Part shown: piece after piece, positions 34,554 through 45,100 of the stretch | Layout: every line of letters begins with the position of its first letter | Position numbering within the stretch: position 1 is the first letter of the stretch | The notes under the pieces: generated by a model | The model's database searches: none | The model's input: the letters and a program-made list of their open reading frames with translations, nothing else | Told to the model about the DNA's origin: nothing | NCBI GenBank assembly: GCA_963712305.1 | Contig: CAVQHI010000002.1 | Span: forward strand, 744,001-808,000 | Direction of reading: 5' to 3' | Origin: DATFNI01 sp963712305 | Lineage (GTDB): Bacteria; Bacteroidota; Rhodothermia; Balneolales; DATFMH01 | DNA: 64,000 bases | Program-made: the position numbers and the translations under genes

Positions 34554-36761
34554 CTATTTCGTAACGAGTTTAACCACAGCTGTTTGGCCACCTTGTTCAG
34601 TGGGGGAAAGCACCAAATCAAACATTTTTTTATCAGGATGCAGCGTCAACTTACCGTGATCTGCGGTTACTGGTTTTTCGTAATAGCCATGCAAGGTTAC
34701 AGATTGCTCCCCTGACGCAAATGCCACCTTTATCTGCATACCATTTTGCATGGTTGACATTTCAGAAATACGCTGTTTTCCCGTCGAGGTTATTTTACCC
34801 GAATCACCAAGAAAAGCGATACCGCTCGGCGTGACAGGTGCAATGATGTAGTAAGTATACCCGGTGTCGTTAATAGTATCCGTGAATGTATCAGAAGCAC
34901 TGATCTTTTTTGCTGAATTTGTCAGCGGGTCATAGACAGCCACATAACCGTTTTGGCCAAGTGTTGATGGTTGAAAGGTGACATTTTTGCTTGTATTGTT
35001 ATTTGGCGTAAAAGCAAACACGTAATCGGTCGTAATATCGTCGTGACGGGTATAGGTGAATGCAAGCATAGGTTTATTAGCCCCATTGGCTTCGTTGATG
35101 TAATCAGCATCAACAGGCACGAGTGCTGCGTCAGGTTTGACAATGACTCCGTCGGTACGACAAGCTTCCAGGATGTTGGCCTTGTCTTCATTACCGAGAG
35201 CGTCCCCGGTGCCGACTGCGCCTGCTGATAACACAGATACTATCATATTGCCCGTTTCATGGCTTTTGAAAACATCGCACCATGGCCAGATGCCCAAAGA
35301 ATAGCCCAGTTGTGAGGTATAAATGAAATGCTTCCATTTAGCCGGCTCAAATCGGTCGCCGCTTGTACGGATAGTCGTAAGGTTGTCATATTTCACACCT
35401 TGCATGAAGAACCGCGGCATGGCCATACAGTATTGCATATCGAGGCCATTATTTTTGGTTGCGTTAGCCATGCCATCTGTAAAAGCATTGCCAACGGATA
35501 GATCACTGGCCATTTCAGGTGTCTTGTTATAGATATAATTCAACCAATCCTGCTCATAACAGATGATTCCTGATCTTTTGAGATAGCCGGCGATATCATT
35601 CCAGAATTTTGGATCAATCGCAGCATAGCCGGTGATTTGATACTGATTGTGATAAGGACTATGTGGATCGATCCAGCGATTGTGTACGACAAGTGGCAGA
35701 TCCAGTTTTTGATGAAAAGCCGACATGCCATTTGGAAACAGGAACTTATCCGGACGATACTTCATGAGTCCACCGTAACGATTCCACTTTCCTTTTGGGA
35801 GTTTGGGATTCTTATGACCGGCGTCGGGCTTGCCTTCGGGATCATAGATTGATTTCTCATACCACCAGCTGTCGAGCTGCATGTACCCAAGCGGAATTCC
35901 TTCCTTTTTGTACTGTTGTCTGACTGCCAGCAACGTACCTGAGTATCCCATACTCTTATCGTAATTGTAGTAATAGTCGGCACCGTTGTCGGTCCAATAA
36001 CCGTAATATTTGAGAACAGGATCAGCATCATTGGAAGGAGCATTCTTCCCATATATTTTCATCAGTGTGCCTCCCCAGGACATCCAGGTGCTGTTTATTC
36101 CCTTCCCGAAAACCAGGATCGATTTATGAGTAAAATTCTTTGGAAGGTTCTGAAGCTCAGAATTCAACCCGCTTGCAATCGACTGCTCACCATCTCCACT
36201 CATCTTTGAGACGATAAAGTCTGATGCCGGAGATAATACAAAAGCTTCATCCTGATCATTAAAGAAGAGCCATGGTGTGGATGTCTGTGTAAGCTTGTTG
36301 AATGCGGGAGGTGAGAACACATCATCCTTAAAACTGTAATGATGCATGGCTTTCGGGAAAGTATTAAAATCAGGGAATTTGGCCTGAATATGATCGGCAC
36401 CATTGGGCGTTGCAAGGGTAAACAACACTATCGGACTATCCTTATACCATCTTATTGTACCCGTATATTGGTTGTCAGATGTCCATTGGAATGTGGTTTC
36501 CTGATAATTGCCGATCTCATCCTGTCCATTTTTTGACGAAACATTGGTCAGAGTTTTGCCGACATTACCTTTAAAGGTCCAGGCTGGTTGATCTGTTTGG
36601 ATCGTGTATTGACCGGTTTGTTGGTTGATCGAAACCGTAATACCCGTGTTGGAAGGTTGCCTGGATGAAGAAGAGCAAGAGACAAAAAACGGGATAATCA
36701 GTACTGCAATCCAATAGCAGACGTTATTTACGCGAGGTGTAATGCGTGTTGATATCTTCAT
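34554..36761 (-). CDS. Large lipoprotein, probable TIM-barrel glycoside hydrolase
   Basis: The signal peptide ends in a lipobox (FFVSC) followed by a serine stretch, so this is a lipoprotein. An N-terminal beta-sandwich-like region of about 220 residues precedes a probable (beta/alpha)8 barrel: LKYYGYWTDNGADYYYNYD, YMQLDSWWYEKS, LVVHNRWIDPHSPY, CYEQDWLNYIYN and MQYCMAMPRFFM have the aromatic and acidic residues seen in retaining alpha-glycosidases (GH36/GH31-like clan). A beta-rich C-terminal domain ends it. The exact family is not clear to me. The 735-residue length and lipoprotein anchor fit surface or periplasmic glycan breakdown. It has long spacers on both sides. Confidence 0.6.
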   Translation of the reverse strand: MKISTRITPRVNNVCYWIAVLIIPFFVSCSSSSRQPSNTGITVSINQQTGQYTIQTDQPAWTFKGNVGKTLTNVSSKNGQDEIGNYQETTFQWTSDNQYTGTIRWYKDSPIVLFTLATPNGADHIQAKFPDFNTFPKAMHHYSFKDDVFSPPAFNKLTQTSTPWLFFNDQDEAFVLSPASDFIVSKMSGDGEQSIASGLNSELQNLPKNFTHKSILVFGKGINSTWMSWGGTLMKIYGKNAPSNDADPVLKYYGYWTDNGADYYYNYDKSMGYSGTLLAVRQQYKKEGIPLGYMQLDSWWYEKSIYDPEGKPDAGHKNPKLPKGKWNRYGGLMKYRPDKFLFPNGMSAFHQKLDLPLVVHNRWIDPHSPYHNQYQITGYAAIDPKFWNDIAGYLKRSGIICYEQDWLNYIYNKTPEMASDLSVGNAFTDGMANATKNNGLDMQYCMAMPRFFMQGVKYDNLTTIRTSGDRFEPAKWKHFIYTSQLGYSLGIWPWCDVFKSHETGNMIVSVLSAGAVGTGDALGNEDKANILEACRTDGVIVKPDAALVPVDADYINEANGANKPMLAFTYTRHDDITTDYVFAFTPNNNTSKNVTFQPSTLGQNGYVAVYDPLTNSAKKISASDTFTDTINDTGYTYYIIAPVTPSGIAFLGDSGKITSTGKQRISEMSTMQNGMQIKVAFASGEQSVTLHGYYEKPVTADHGKLTLHPDKKMFDLVLSPTEQGGQTAVVKLVTK

Positions 36762-37219
36762 AGAAATGATCTTTTAAAAGGGCCGAAGTTGGATAATAAT
36801 GAGAGTAACGATTACCTTCTAAGTAGTCAAATAGCGGGAAGATACATTTTGCCCCCGAATGGGTGGATTTCATGTGATTGAAGTTAACAGGAGAGACATG
36901 GCTGATTATCGCAAAGCGGGAAAGATCGCTTGTTATGAGGTTCCCCAAATATGGAGGTTTGCCCGGATTATTAGTAGCCTGGGTTTGTTTTATCTAAACC
37001 AGTACTATGGTGTAAACTTTTCTCATTAGGGAATTGGGACAAATGAACTGGGCATTCGTTCGGTAACTCTGCTGCACGGTGGAAGTGAAATGCAAGCTTT
37101 CTTTTATATAACCGCCGCCGTTTATAATATTAGTTTTAACGTGAATTCGATGTAAGAATCGACAACATAAAGAATAGAACACGGACAACGCAGATTAACA
37201 CGGATAAGAATTAACGATA
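36762..37219. other. Gene-free interval between glycosidase-like and FTR1 genes
   Basis: I see no gene in this stretch. It should include the promoter of the glycosidase-like gene next to 36761. Towards its right end lies a low-complexity ACACGGA-like motif repeated twice (about 37171-37205), just before a decayed palindromic repeat. Short open frames here have no conserved look. Confidence 0.5.
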
Positions 37220-37283
37220 GCCCTTCTCCATGCATATGGAGAGAGCTTGTCCCGAATGCCTACGGGAGGTTGCGGTGAGGTAT
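37220..37283. repeat. Decayed third copy of the REP-like palindrome
   Basis: CCCTTCTCCATGCATATGGA and the following GAGAG match the hairpin part of the repeat at 15986-16011, and GGTGAGGTATAA matches its tail. The middle contains an extra hairpin, CCCGAATGCCTACGGG, not present in the other copies. The element is thus a diverged member of the family at 15886-16027. Confidence 0.6.
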
Positions 37284-37428
37284 AACGGAGGGATGCCATT
37301 TTTAAAATGCCTCGGGACCGGGGAATCCAACTTGGACAGATACATTTCATTATATCGAACTCACGGTAGTTTTAGAACCGAATTATTTTCTCTTGGTGTA
37401 AGTTTGGGAGTTTTTTAAAGGTCGGCTT

Positions 37429-39438
37429 TCACTTGGCCTGAACAAGTTCACGTTTTGCTTTCCACTTCGGGTAGTTCCAAACAACAACCAGGATTGTGAG
37501 TATAACGAGCTGTGCGATAAGCGTCTGCATGGTTGGATACAGGCCTATCAGGTTGACATTGAATGAGAAGGGGGTTGAGGTGACTGAAAGCCAGCCTATT
37601 TCCTGAAGGGAATGGATCCCTTTGCCTACCAATACCACAGAAAGGAATCCCAGCATAAAAGAGGAATATTTAAACAACTTCCGGATTGGAAGACGGGCAC
37701 TGAACCGCAAAACCACGGCACCCAAAAGCAAAACGGTGGCAATTGCGGCAATGGCCCCGGTGCCTACAGCAAACTTGCTTCCGGGTCCGCCTTCGATCGT
37801 CAAGGCCGACAGAAAGAGAACGGATTCGAGTGCTTCACGAAAAACGGCAAAAAAGGCGATTGCTGCCAGACCGACAAGATTACCCCCGGTAGCCATGTTC
37901 TTTACACGGACTTCAATAAACTCTTTCCACTTGTTGACTTCTGTCTTGCTGTGGAGCCAAAAACCAACATATAACAATACTCCCACTGCAATTAGAGAAA
38001 CGCTGCCTTCCATCAATTCACGGTGTACCGGACCAAATCCCATTTCGATGATCCAATCCGTAAAAAACCATGCAACAACGCCGAAGAGTATAGCAAGTAT
38101 CCAGCCGCCGTGGACCCATAGGGCCGCTTTTTTATTTCCAATGGCTCGTATCACACCGAGGATTGCCAGGATGATCAGGAACGCCTCAAGCCCTTCACGA
38201 AGAAGGATAGAGGCTGACATCAGGAATTCAAACCAGGGGGAATCACTCTTTGTCTGAAGTACAACTTTTGCTTTATTGATATATACCTTGGCATCCCGAA
38301 TAGATGCACTCACAACATGTGCCGGGTCCTGGCTCTCGATATTGCCGCGAACCGCAGTCATTTTACTTTCAAGTGTCGTTGTGAGTGATGGATCATGCGA
38401 GCGCAATGATGGTTCGACCGGCTCAACACCATCCAGATAAGCAAGCACAGCTTTGCGGCGCGCTTCGTCGACATGGCCAGACTTATAATCCTGATCTACC
38501 TGATCGAGGTACGAAATGGCTAATGCCAGAGAATTTGCCGAGATACCTTTGTTGCCTGCCAGTCGTAATTCATTTGCAGCAATCCCGGGATCTTTTACAC
38601 CGTTTTTCCCGAGAAGACCTGCAAGATCTGCATCATTCAGTGTGGCAACTTTACCAAGATCAGCGTCTTTCCGAAGGGAATTGAGAACACTGGCATCGGT
38701 ACTTACCAGATCAGGATGTTCATTTTTGGCTTTTAAGGATTTTACGTAGAAGGCAATCTGCCAGAGTTGCTTATCCGTTATTTTCTGTCCAAATGCAGGC
38801 ATGGCCGTACCCTCCACACCCATCGATATGGTATTATAAACCTGGAACGGTGAAATGGATGCAATGCGATCGCCGGATGACAGGTCAGTTGGTTTGGGAT
38901 CAAGAGTGGCTGCAAGCTTGCCATCACCCGCACCATTTTTACCATGACATGTTACACAATTGGTCTCGAAAAGGGTATGTCCGGCAGCCAGATCAGGCCA
39001 GGACATCGGTGCCACCTTCATCCCTGTCTGTTTTATGACTTCGTTCTTGATCTGGTGGGCAATTTCGGCAATTGTGCTACTGTCAGCTTTACGGTCAATC
39101 TGATCTTTTAAATCTGCAACCTGTTCGGAGAAGTTACTATTACTATTTAATACTCCGGCAGACTTCAGTTCCTTTACCAGAGATTCGGCGGATGTGGCAA
39201 ATTGTAATTGTTCGTCATACTCGCTCTGCTTCAAAATTTTACCGTTTGAGACCGCGCTGGAATAATCCTGGGCCACATAATCCAGAATATGTACAAGAGC
39301 CTGGGGAGAAGGTGTGTTCGCAGTCTTTGTTTGTGCGTCAGCATTCAAGCAGGAAAACACAATCAGGATGAGTGATGAGACCACAAAACAAAAAAAGGAT
39401 GAGGAGATCATCCCGGATGATGTGTCCGAACGTTTCAT
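37429..39438 (-). CDS. Cytochrome c-FTR1 iron permease fusion protein
   Basis: The 669-residue protein begins with a signal/anchor segment (about 10-36), continues with a helical periplasmic region, then a class I cytochrome c domain with haem site CVTCHG at 161-166 and axial Met in GTAMPAFG (Met213). A second helical linker leads to an FTR1-type permease with about seven membrane helices and the two iron motifs REGLE (414-418) and REALE (534-538). FTR1 family members carry Fe(III) inward after oxidation of Fe(II), so the haem domain may take up or deliver the electron; that coupling is inferred. ATG 39438 is preferred over an upstream TTG, as it starts just before the signal. Confidence 0.85.
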   Translation of the reverse strand: MKRSDTSSGMISSSFFCFVVSSLILIVFSCLNADAQTKTANTPSPQALVHILDYVAQDYSSAVSNGKILKQSEYDEQLQFATSAESLVKELKSAGVLNSNSNFSEQVADLKDQIDRKADSSTIAEIAHQIKNEVIKQTGMKVAPMSWPDLAAGHTLFETNCVTCHGKNGAGDGKLAATLDPKPTDLSSGDRIASISPFQVYNTISMGVEGTAMPAFGQKITDKQLWQIAFYVKSLKAKNEHPDLVSTDASVLNSLRKDADLGKVATLNDADLAGLLGKNGVKDPGIAANELRLAGNKGISANSLALAISYLDQVDQDYKSGHVDEARRKAVLAYLDGVEPVEPSLRSHDPSLTTTLESKMTAVRGNIESQDPAHVVSASIRDAKVYINKAKVVLQTKSDSPWFEFLMSASILLREGLEAFLIILAILGVIRAIGNKKAALWVHGGWILAILFGVVAWFFTDWIIEMGFGPVHRELMEGSVSLIAVGVLLYVGFWLHSKTEVNKWKEFIEVRVKNMATGGNLVGLAAIAFFAVFREALESVLFLSALTIEGGPGSKFAVGTGAIAAIATVLLLGAVVLRFSARLPIRKLFKYSSFMLGFLSVVLVGKGIHSLQEIGWLSVTSTPFSFNVNLIGLYPTMQTLIAQLVILTILVVVWNYPKWKAKRELVQAK

Positions 39439-39666
39439 ATATAGTAGGATTTGACTTGGCTGTCTGTTATCAACCAACGCGCCTTTATTTGGACTTAATA
39501 TAAATAAAAATCACGACCCCCGAAACGATTTATTCAAAAAAAGAGTCAAAAATAGCGATCAGGTCAGATGTAGAATAATGTAAAACATAACACTATGATC
39601 TATGATAATATTGTCACAGATCATTAAGTCCATATACCAGTTCCTAAAAAAAGATAACCAACCTGA

Positions 39667-40230
39667 TCATTTTGAGTTGTTTAATTGCTGATAGATATGC
39701 CAGCCACGCAGAATGGTGACCATTGTTTTTCCGTCTGTAATATTACCTTCATGTACCATATCAACAGCGTCTTTGAAGGGCATCCGCTCCGGGATTACAA
39801 ATTCATCGTCGTCAGTGTTGTTCTCATGGTGATCGAGGCCGGTTGCCAGGTAAAGGTGAATGACCTCATCCGTGTAGCCGATGCTCGGGTAAAACAATCC
39901 CAGGTAATGCCAGTTTGTCGCCGACAAACCGACTTCTTCCTTTAATTCACGGATACCGGTTTGCAGGGGATCCTCTCCCGAGTCGATTTTTCCTGCAGGA
40001 ACTTCATAAAATATTTGCGACATCGGGTAGCGAAACTGTTTAATCAGCATAATATCACCATTTTTGAAAACCGGAAGAATAGCTGAAGCACCCGGATGCC
40101 GAATCCATTCCCGTACAGAACTTTCACCCGAGGGCAGAAGCGCGTGATCCCTGTAGACTTTCAGAAGGACTCCATCAAATATATATTCAGAGTCGATAGT
40201 ATGCTCAATGAGTTTTCGTTTGTTATCCAT
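39667..40230 (-). CDS. NUDIX hydrolase (ADP-ribose pyrophosphatase-like)
   Basis: The Nudix box is complete: G-KIDSG-E followed by seven residues, then RELKEEVGL. Upstream VREWIRHPGASAILPVF and IKQFRYPMSQIFYEVPAG are characteristic of ADP-ribose/nucleotide-sugar pyrophosphatases. At 187 residues it matches NudF-like enzymes. It probably hydrolyses ADP-ribose or a similar nucleoside diphosphate derivative. It is divergent from the phosphatidyltransferase gene. Confidence 0.88.
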   Translation of the reverse strand: MDNKRKLIEHTIDSEYIFDGVLLKVYRDHALLPSGESSVREWIRHPGASAILPVFKNGDIMLIKQFRYPMSQIFYEVPAGKIDSGEDPLQTGIRELKEEVGLSATNWHYLGLFYPSIGYTDEVIHLYLATGLDHHENNTDDDEFVIPERMPFKDAVDMVHEGNITDGKTMVTILRGWHIYQQLNNSK

Positions 40231-40387
40231 GATAACTGTGACTTTAATTTTCTATTTTTAAAAGCTAAGCTGGTTAGGACCACTTTTACATAAAATATCA
40301 AAGATTAGGCTCAGGTTATAGTTACTATTTTGTTGTTGGGTGCAACAAGCCTATGACTGATAAAAAGAGCTTTGTACGCAGAATATT

Positions 40388-40984
40388 ATGAGTTTATACC
40401 CGGCAGAAAGTAATATCGACAAAAAGAAAATTCGGATCAGGCATCGCATTTTTACGATATCGAACCTGATCTCTTTTTCGCGTGTCTTCGTGGCGATACC
40501 GGTTCTAATTCTGCATTCCAGGGCCGGACATCCAACGGTTGCCGTAGACTTATTGATAGCTTACGCTATTCTTTCTGATTTTCTTGATGGCTATCTGGCT
40601 CGCAAAACGGACCAGATTTCAGAATTGGGCAAGATTCTGGATCCTATGGCTGATAAGCTGTGCGCCTTTATCGTGTTTTCTTACACTGTCTACATCGGTC
40701 TGATACCAGTCTGGTTTTTTGTTGCGCTAATTGCGCGTGATCTGTTGATAGCCAGCGGTGCCGTTTACATCAATAGCAAGAGAAGAAAGATGCCGATGTC
40801 GGTCATGGCAGGCAAGATTACTATTAATGTACTGGCTCTTTACTGGTTGACTGCTTTTTATTTTCCTGCTGAGGTGGGAATTCATGAAGCGCTACTATGG
40901 TTTTCGACAGTCATGATGATATATTCCTTCATCGTTTATCTGCAGAGGTTTATTTCGATTGTTCGTGGAGCAGATTTCAATTGA
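40388..40984 (+). CDS. CDP-alcohol phosphatidyltransferase family protein
   Basis: Enzymes of this family join a CDP-activated lipid to an alcohol, for example glycerol-3-phosphate in phosphatidylglycerol synthesis. The complete catalytic motif is present: DGYLAR, then Gly of ELGKI, and two Asp residues in LDPMADK. Several hydrophobic helices span the 198 residues. PgsA is the most likely identity given the length and the ISNLISFSRVFVAIP start, but the family does not fix the alcohol. It is 28 bases upstream of ftsY. Confidence 0.85.
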   Translation: MSLYPAESNIDKKKIRIRHRIFTISNLISFSRVFVAIPVLILHSRAGHPTVAVDLLIAYAILSDFLDGYLARKTDQISELGKILDPMADKLCAFIVFSYTVYIGLIPVWFFVALIARDLLIASGAVYINSKRRKMPMSVMAGKITINVLALYWLTAFYFPAEVGIHEALLWFSTVMMIYSFIVYLQRFISIVRGADFN

Positions 40985-41012
40985 TAAAATTAACTGACAG
41001 CATTGTTTAATT

Positions 41013-41969
41013 ATGGGACTACTTGATAAACTGGGACTCAAAAAAAAGGAAAAGCTTGAAGAGGGGCTGGAGAAAAGCCGGTCGGGTCTACTTGGAAAGC
41101 TTGGAAAAGCCCTCGTTGGCAAAGACAAAGTTGATGATGAAGTCCTGGATGAACTCGAAGAAATTTTAATTACCTCCGATGTTGGTGTGAAAACAACATT
41201 GGAAGTGATCCGCCGAATTGAACAGCGCGTTGCCAGAGACAAATTCGTCAGCACCTCAGAATTAAACAGGATTCTCAGGGAAGAGATCATCGACCTGCTG
41301 AGGGAACACAGGCCGGAACAACCGGCTGAGTTTGATGCTGTTTTTTCCAACCGGCCGCATGTTATAATGGTTGTGGGTGTCAATGGAGTTGGTAAGACCA
41401 CGACCATTGGCAAGCTTTCCCATCTATATAAAATGGCGGGTCGAAATGTGATTCTTGGTGCTGCAGACACTTTCAGAGCTGCTGCGGTCAATCAACTTCG
41501 CATTTGGAGTGAACGTGCCGATGTACCGATTATCCAGCAGGGACAGGGTGCCGATCCGGCCGCCGTTGCTTACGATACTGTAGCAGCTGCCAAAGCAAGG
41601 AATGCCGAAGTTGTTTTGGTCGACACAGCAGGCCGTTTACATAACAAGTCGGCGTTGATGAATGAACTCGCCAAAATTAAGAGAGTGATGGGCAAAGTTG
41701 TTGATAATGCACCTCACGAGGTTTTACTGGTTCTCGACGCATCTACTGGCCAAAATGCCATGCAACAAGCCAAAGCGTTCACGGAATTTGTTCAGATCAC
41801 CGGGCTTGTATTGACCAAACTCGATGGCACCGCTAAAGGTGGAATTGTACTGGGAATTTCTTCCGAACTCAATGTGCCGGTTAAATATATTGGGGTTGGA
41901 GAAAAAATCGATGATCTTCAAATTTTTGATCGGGTATCCTATGTGAATGCCCTTTTTGGAGAAAAATAG
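41013..41969 (+). CDS. ftsY: Signal recognition particle receptor FtsY
   Basis: FtsY is the membrane-associated GTPase that receives SRP with its ribosome cargo. The NG domains are complete: GVNGVGKTTTIGKL (G1), DTFRAAAVNQLRIW (insertion box), VDTAGRLHNKSALMNEL (G3), TKLDGTAKGG (G4) and KYIGVGEKIDDLQIF at the end. The acidic A domain is very short, a lysine-rich stretch, which is common outside enterobacteria. Length 318 aa. Confidence 0.95.
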   Translation: MGLLDKLGLKKKEKLEEGLEKSRSGLLGKLGKALVGKDKVDDEVLDELEEILITSDVGVKTTLEVIRRIEQRVARDKFVSTSELNRILREEIIDLLREHRPEQPAEFDAVFSNRPHVIMVVGVNGVGKTTTIGKLSHLYKMAGRNVILGAADTFRAAAVNQLRIWSERADVPIIQQGQGADPAAVAYDTVAAAKARNAEVVLVDTAGRLHNKSALMNELAKIKRVMGKVVDNAPHEVLLVLDASTGQNAMQQAKAFTEFVQITGLVLTKLDGTAKGGIVLGISSELNVPVKYIGVGEKIDDLQIFDRVSYVNALFGEK

Positions 41970-42147
41970 CCAATTTACATCTAAATATAGATACCAAGAG
42001 GGATTAAATAGTAACGGTTTCTGTTTAGGATTGATTGTTTCATGATTAATTAGCAAAATGTGCTACGTCTTCAGCGAATGTGTCGTGATGTAATGAACTA
42101 TAAATGCAAGCTGAAGCACATCCAGATATTTCATAAGAGTCGTTGTC

Positions 42148-45100
42148 ATGAACGCAGTCCGTATTGAGAATAACCGACAGGTTATCGGGAAGGGGAGCAG
42201 GTTACATTTTCTGTTGCTTTTTATTGTAATGTGTGCTGTCATATATCCATACTCTGAGACTTTGGCTCAGAGTAGATATCCTGATTATGTGATGCACACC
42301 CATTCAACATCCCAGATGGCAGATAACCTTTATGACAAAGGCATGTCGTTATTCAATGCCCGAAAGTTTAACAACAGTGCTACCTATCTGAGCCGTGCTT
42401 TTAAAATGTACGATACGATGGGCGACTCGGGGAACCGGTTACTTGCTTTGACCCAGATGACTTCGGCTTACGCAATTACCAGAAATGTAGATATGGCAAA
42501 GCGATATGTTATGCTGATCCCAGAAGCTCTTGACGATACCACCGGTGTTGGTGAAAAGAGGGCCATTTACTGTACCTATGCGCTGGCTAATATTTACGAA
42601 CAAATTGGTGAGTACAATAAGGGAATGCAATTTATCCAGAAGGCAACCCGATTGTATCGTTCTCTGAATTTGGATGATAAGTGGCTCATTGGGAGAATAT
42701 ACTTTCTCAACGGTGCTCTGGAAGATGATTTCGCATTTTATGATCGTGCTATCGATTATACGAAACGAAGCCTTGCTATTGCGAAAGATCAGGATAGTGA
42801 AATGCTGATGATCTTATTGGTTGATTCATACAATTCACTGGGAATCTTTTCCTTCAGTGAGGGAAAGTATGATCTGGCTACTGATTATTTGAAAAAAGAG
42901 ATTGAAATACTGAAAAGCCACCCGGAGTGGAAAATCAATTCTGAAAAGCTGAAAAGCAGTTACATAAACATGGGCAATAACCTGCTTTTCAAGGGTGATT
43001 TTCAAACTTCACTATCTTATTATCAAAAAGCTCTGCGCATGGTTAGGGAGGGTGTAAGTGAGAATGTATCAGATGAAGATTTGCTTCTCAATAATATTGG
43101 TGCCGTTTATTCTCAAATGGGAGACCAGAAAAATGCACTTCAATATTTTCTGAAATCACTTCCTTTAAAAATAAAGATTTTTGGGCCGGAGCACCCTAAT
43201 GTGGCAATCGCTTATGTAAATATCGGGCAAACTTACCAGGCTTTGAAAAAGTCTGACAAGGCTATTGGGTATCTTCAAAAAGCATTGGTAATACGTGAGA
43301 AAGTATTCGGTCGGAATAATCCCAAAACGCTGAACGTATACAACGACCTTGCATCTGTTTACAAAGATCAAAAGAAGTATGACAAGGCGTTACAATACCT
43401 GGAGCATGATCTATCTGTGAATCTTGTTACCCCGGGGTTGCACCATCCTGAAACCGCCATGTCATATCAGGGGATTGCTGATGTCTATAAGGCAATGGGT
43501 AACTATAACAAAGCACTTGAGTACTACCAGCATGCACTTCAGGCTTTAGCTCCCAATTTTCACAGTTCTGAAATCAGTGATAATCCCAAACTTGATCATA
43601 TATTGTCTGAAGTTACGTTTGAGACAATCCTGGAAAGCAAAGCAAAAACACTTCTTGACGCTGCAATTGCAGATGATTCAAAGGCTGGAACATACATACC
43701 CGTTGCTATAAAGACCTACAAGGCAATCACACAATTTATTGAGAGGCTCCGTAGCAGTTATCAGGCTGAGAGTTCAAAATATCTGTTGAATACTGACACA
43801 TACCCGGTTTATTCTGGAGCAATTGCAGCATGTATGTTTGGTTATCATTTATTTGGTAACGAGAGTTATCGTAAGGAGGCTTTTAATTTTTCTGAAAAAA
43901 GTAAAGCCGGAATTCTAATGCAGTCGATTGCCGATGCAAGAGCACAAAGATACTCGCGTATTCCGGATAGTCTTCTGGAACGGGAGTCGAAGCTCAGACA
44001 AGCCATCCAGAAGTATAGTCGTGATGTCGATCGGGTTAATAGCAGAGGGAACCAAGATGATACCATGGATACCGGGGCTTTACAGGACAAACTATTTGCC
44101 GCCCGTCAACGTCTTAGTGATTTCATCTCCGGGCTCGAGAGAATGTACCCTGAGTATTACGAGTTGAAGTATCAGACACCGTATCTTTCAGTATCTGACA
44201 TTCAGAAAAAGCTCAGTTCAAAGCAGGTTTACCTGAGTTACTTCGTTGGTGATTCTACTCTTTATACATTTGACATAACAAAAGGAGGCTATAATGTCGT
44301 AGCATCTCCCATCGATTCTGCATCATTCCTGAAAAAGCTTGCTGATTTCCGCCATTCCATTATAAAGAGTGATTGGACAGAGTTCACTAAAAACGGCTAT
44401 CAATTGTACCAGAAGATTGTAGAGCCGGTGCAAGATAATATTCAGGGAAAGGATCTGATGATTGTACCGGATGCAGAATTGAGTCTTGTGCCGTTTGAAG
44501 CCTTACTAACCAAAACGCCACGAAATACGCAGATGGGAGATTTTTCCGGTCTTCCATATCTCATTCGTAAGCATGCCATTACATATGGTTATTCATCCTA
44601 TCTTGTTTTTAGAAAAAGATCTAAAGAAGTCGTCCAGACTTCCGGCCTGCTCGGTATGGCACCGGTATTCGATCAATCGGTGGATACGCTCTCTATGTAT
44701 CGTAAACTCACGAACAGACCAAAAATACCCCCTTTGGTGGCCAGTGCAGAAGAGGTGAATGGGATTTACAATGAGATTTCGATGAATGCACGAATGAAGT
44801 CCGATTCACACATCTATCTTCGCAATCAGGCAACAGAGTCGCAATTAAACTGTCCTGAAATTTCTCATTACCGGTATATTCATTTGGCTACACATGCCTA
44901 TGTCAATGAAAAAATGCCCAGTCTTTCGGGCATATTATTCTATCCGGGCAATACCGATTCGAGCAATAATGATGGCATACTTTACACAGGTGAGATATAT
45001 AACCTGAATTTGAATGCGCGATTGGTTGTTTTAAGCGCTTGTGAAACGGCTTTTGGTCAACTGGTGCGGGGTGAAGGAATCATCGGGTTTACAAGAGCTT

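Noticed and set aside
36994..37188. Small minus-strand open frame in the glycosidase-FTR1 gap
   Set aside because: Sequence has no conserved look, signal peptide or ribosome-binding site, and it stands in an AT-rich intergenic region.
37230..37418. Small open frame covering the repeat at 37220-37283
   Set aside because: It starts inside the palindromic repeat and shows no domain or ribosome-binding site; the frame results from the repeat sequence.
42300..43600. Possible tandem DNA repeat under the TPR array of the CHAT protein
   Set aside because: The repeats exist only at protein level; the DNA of neighbouring TPR units has diverged too far to be a DNA repeat.
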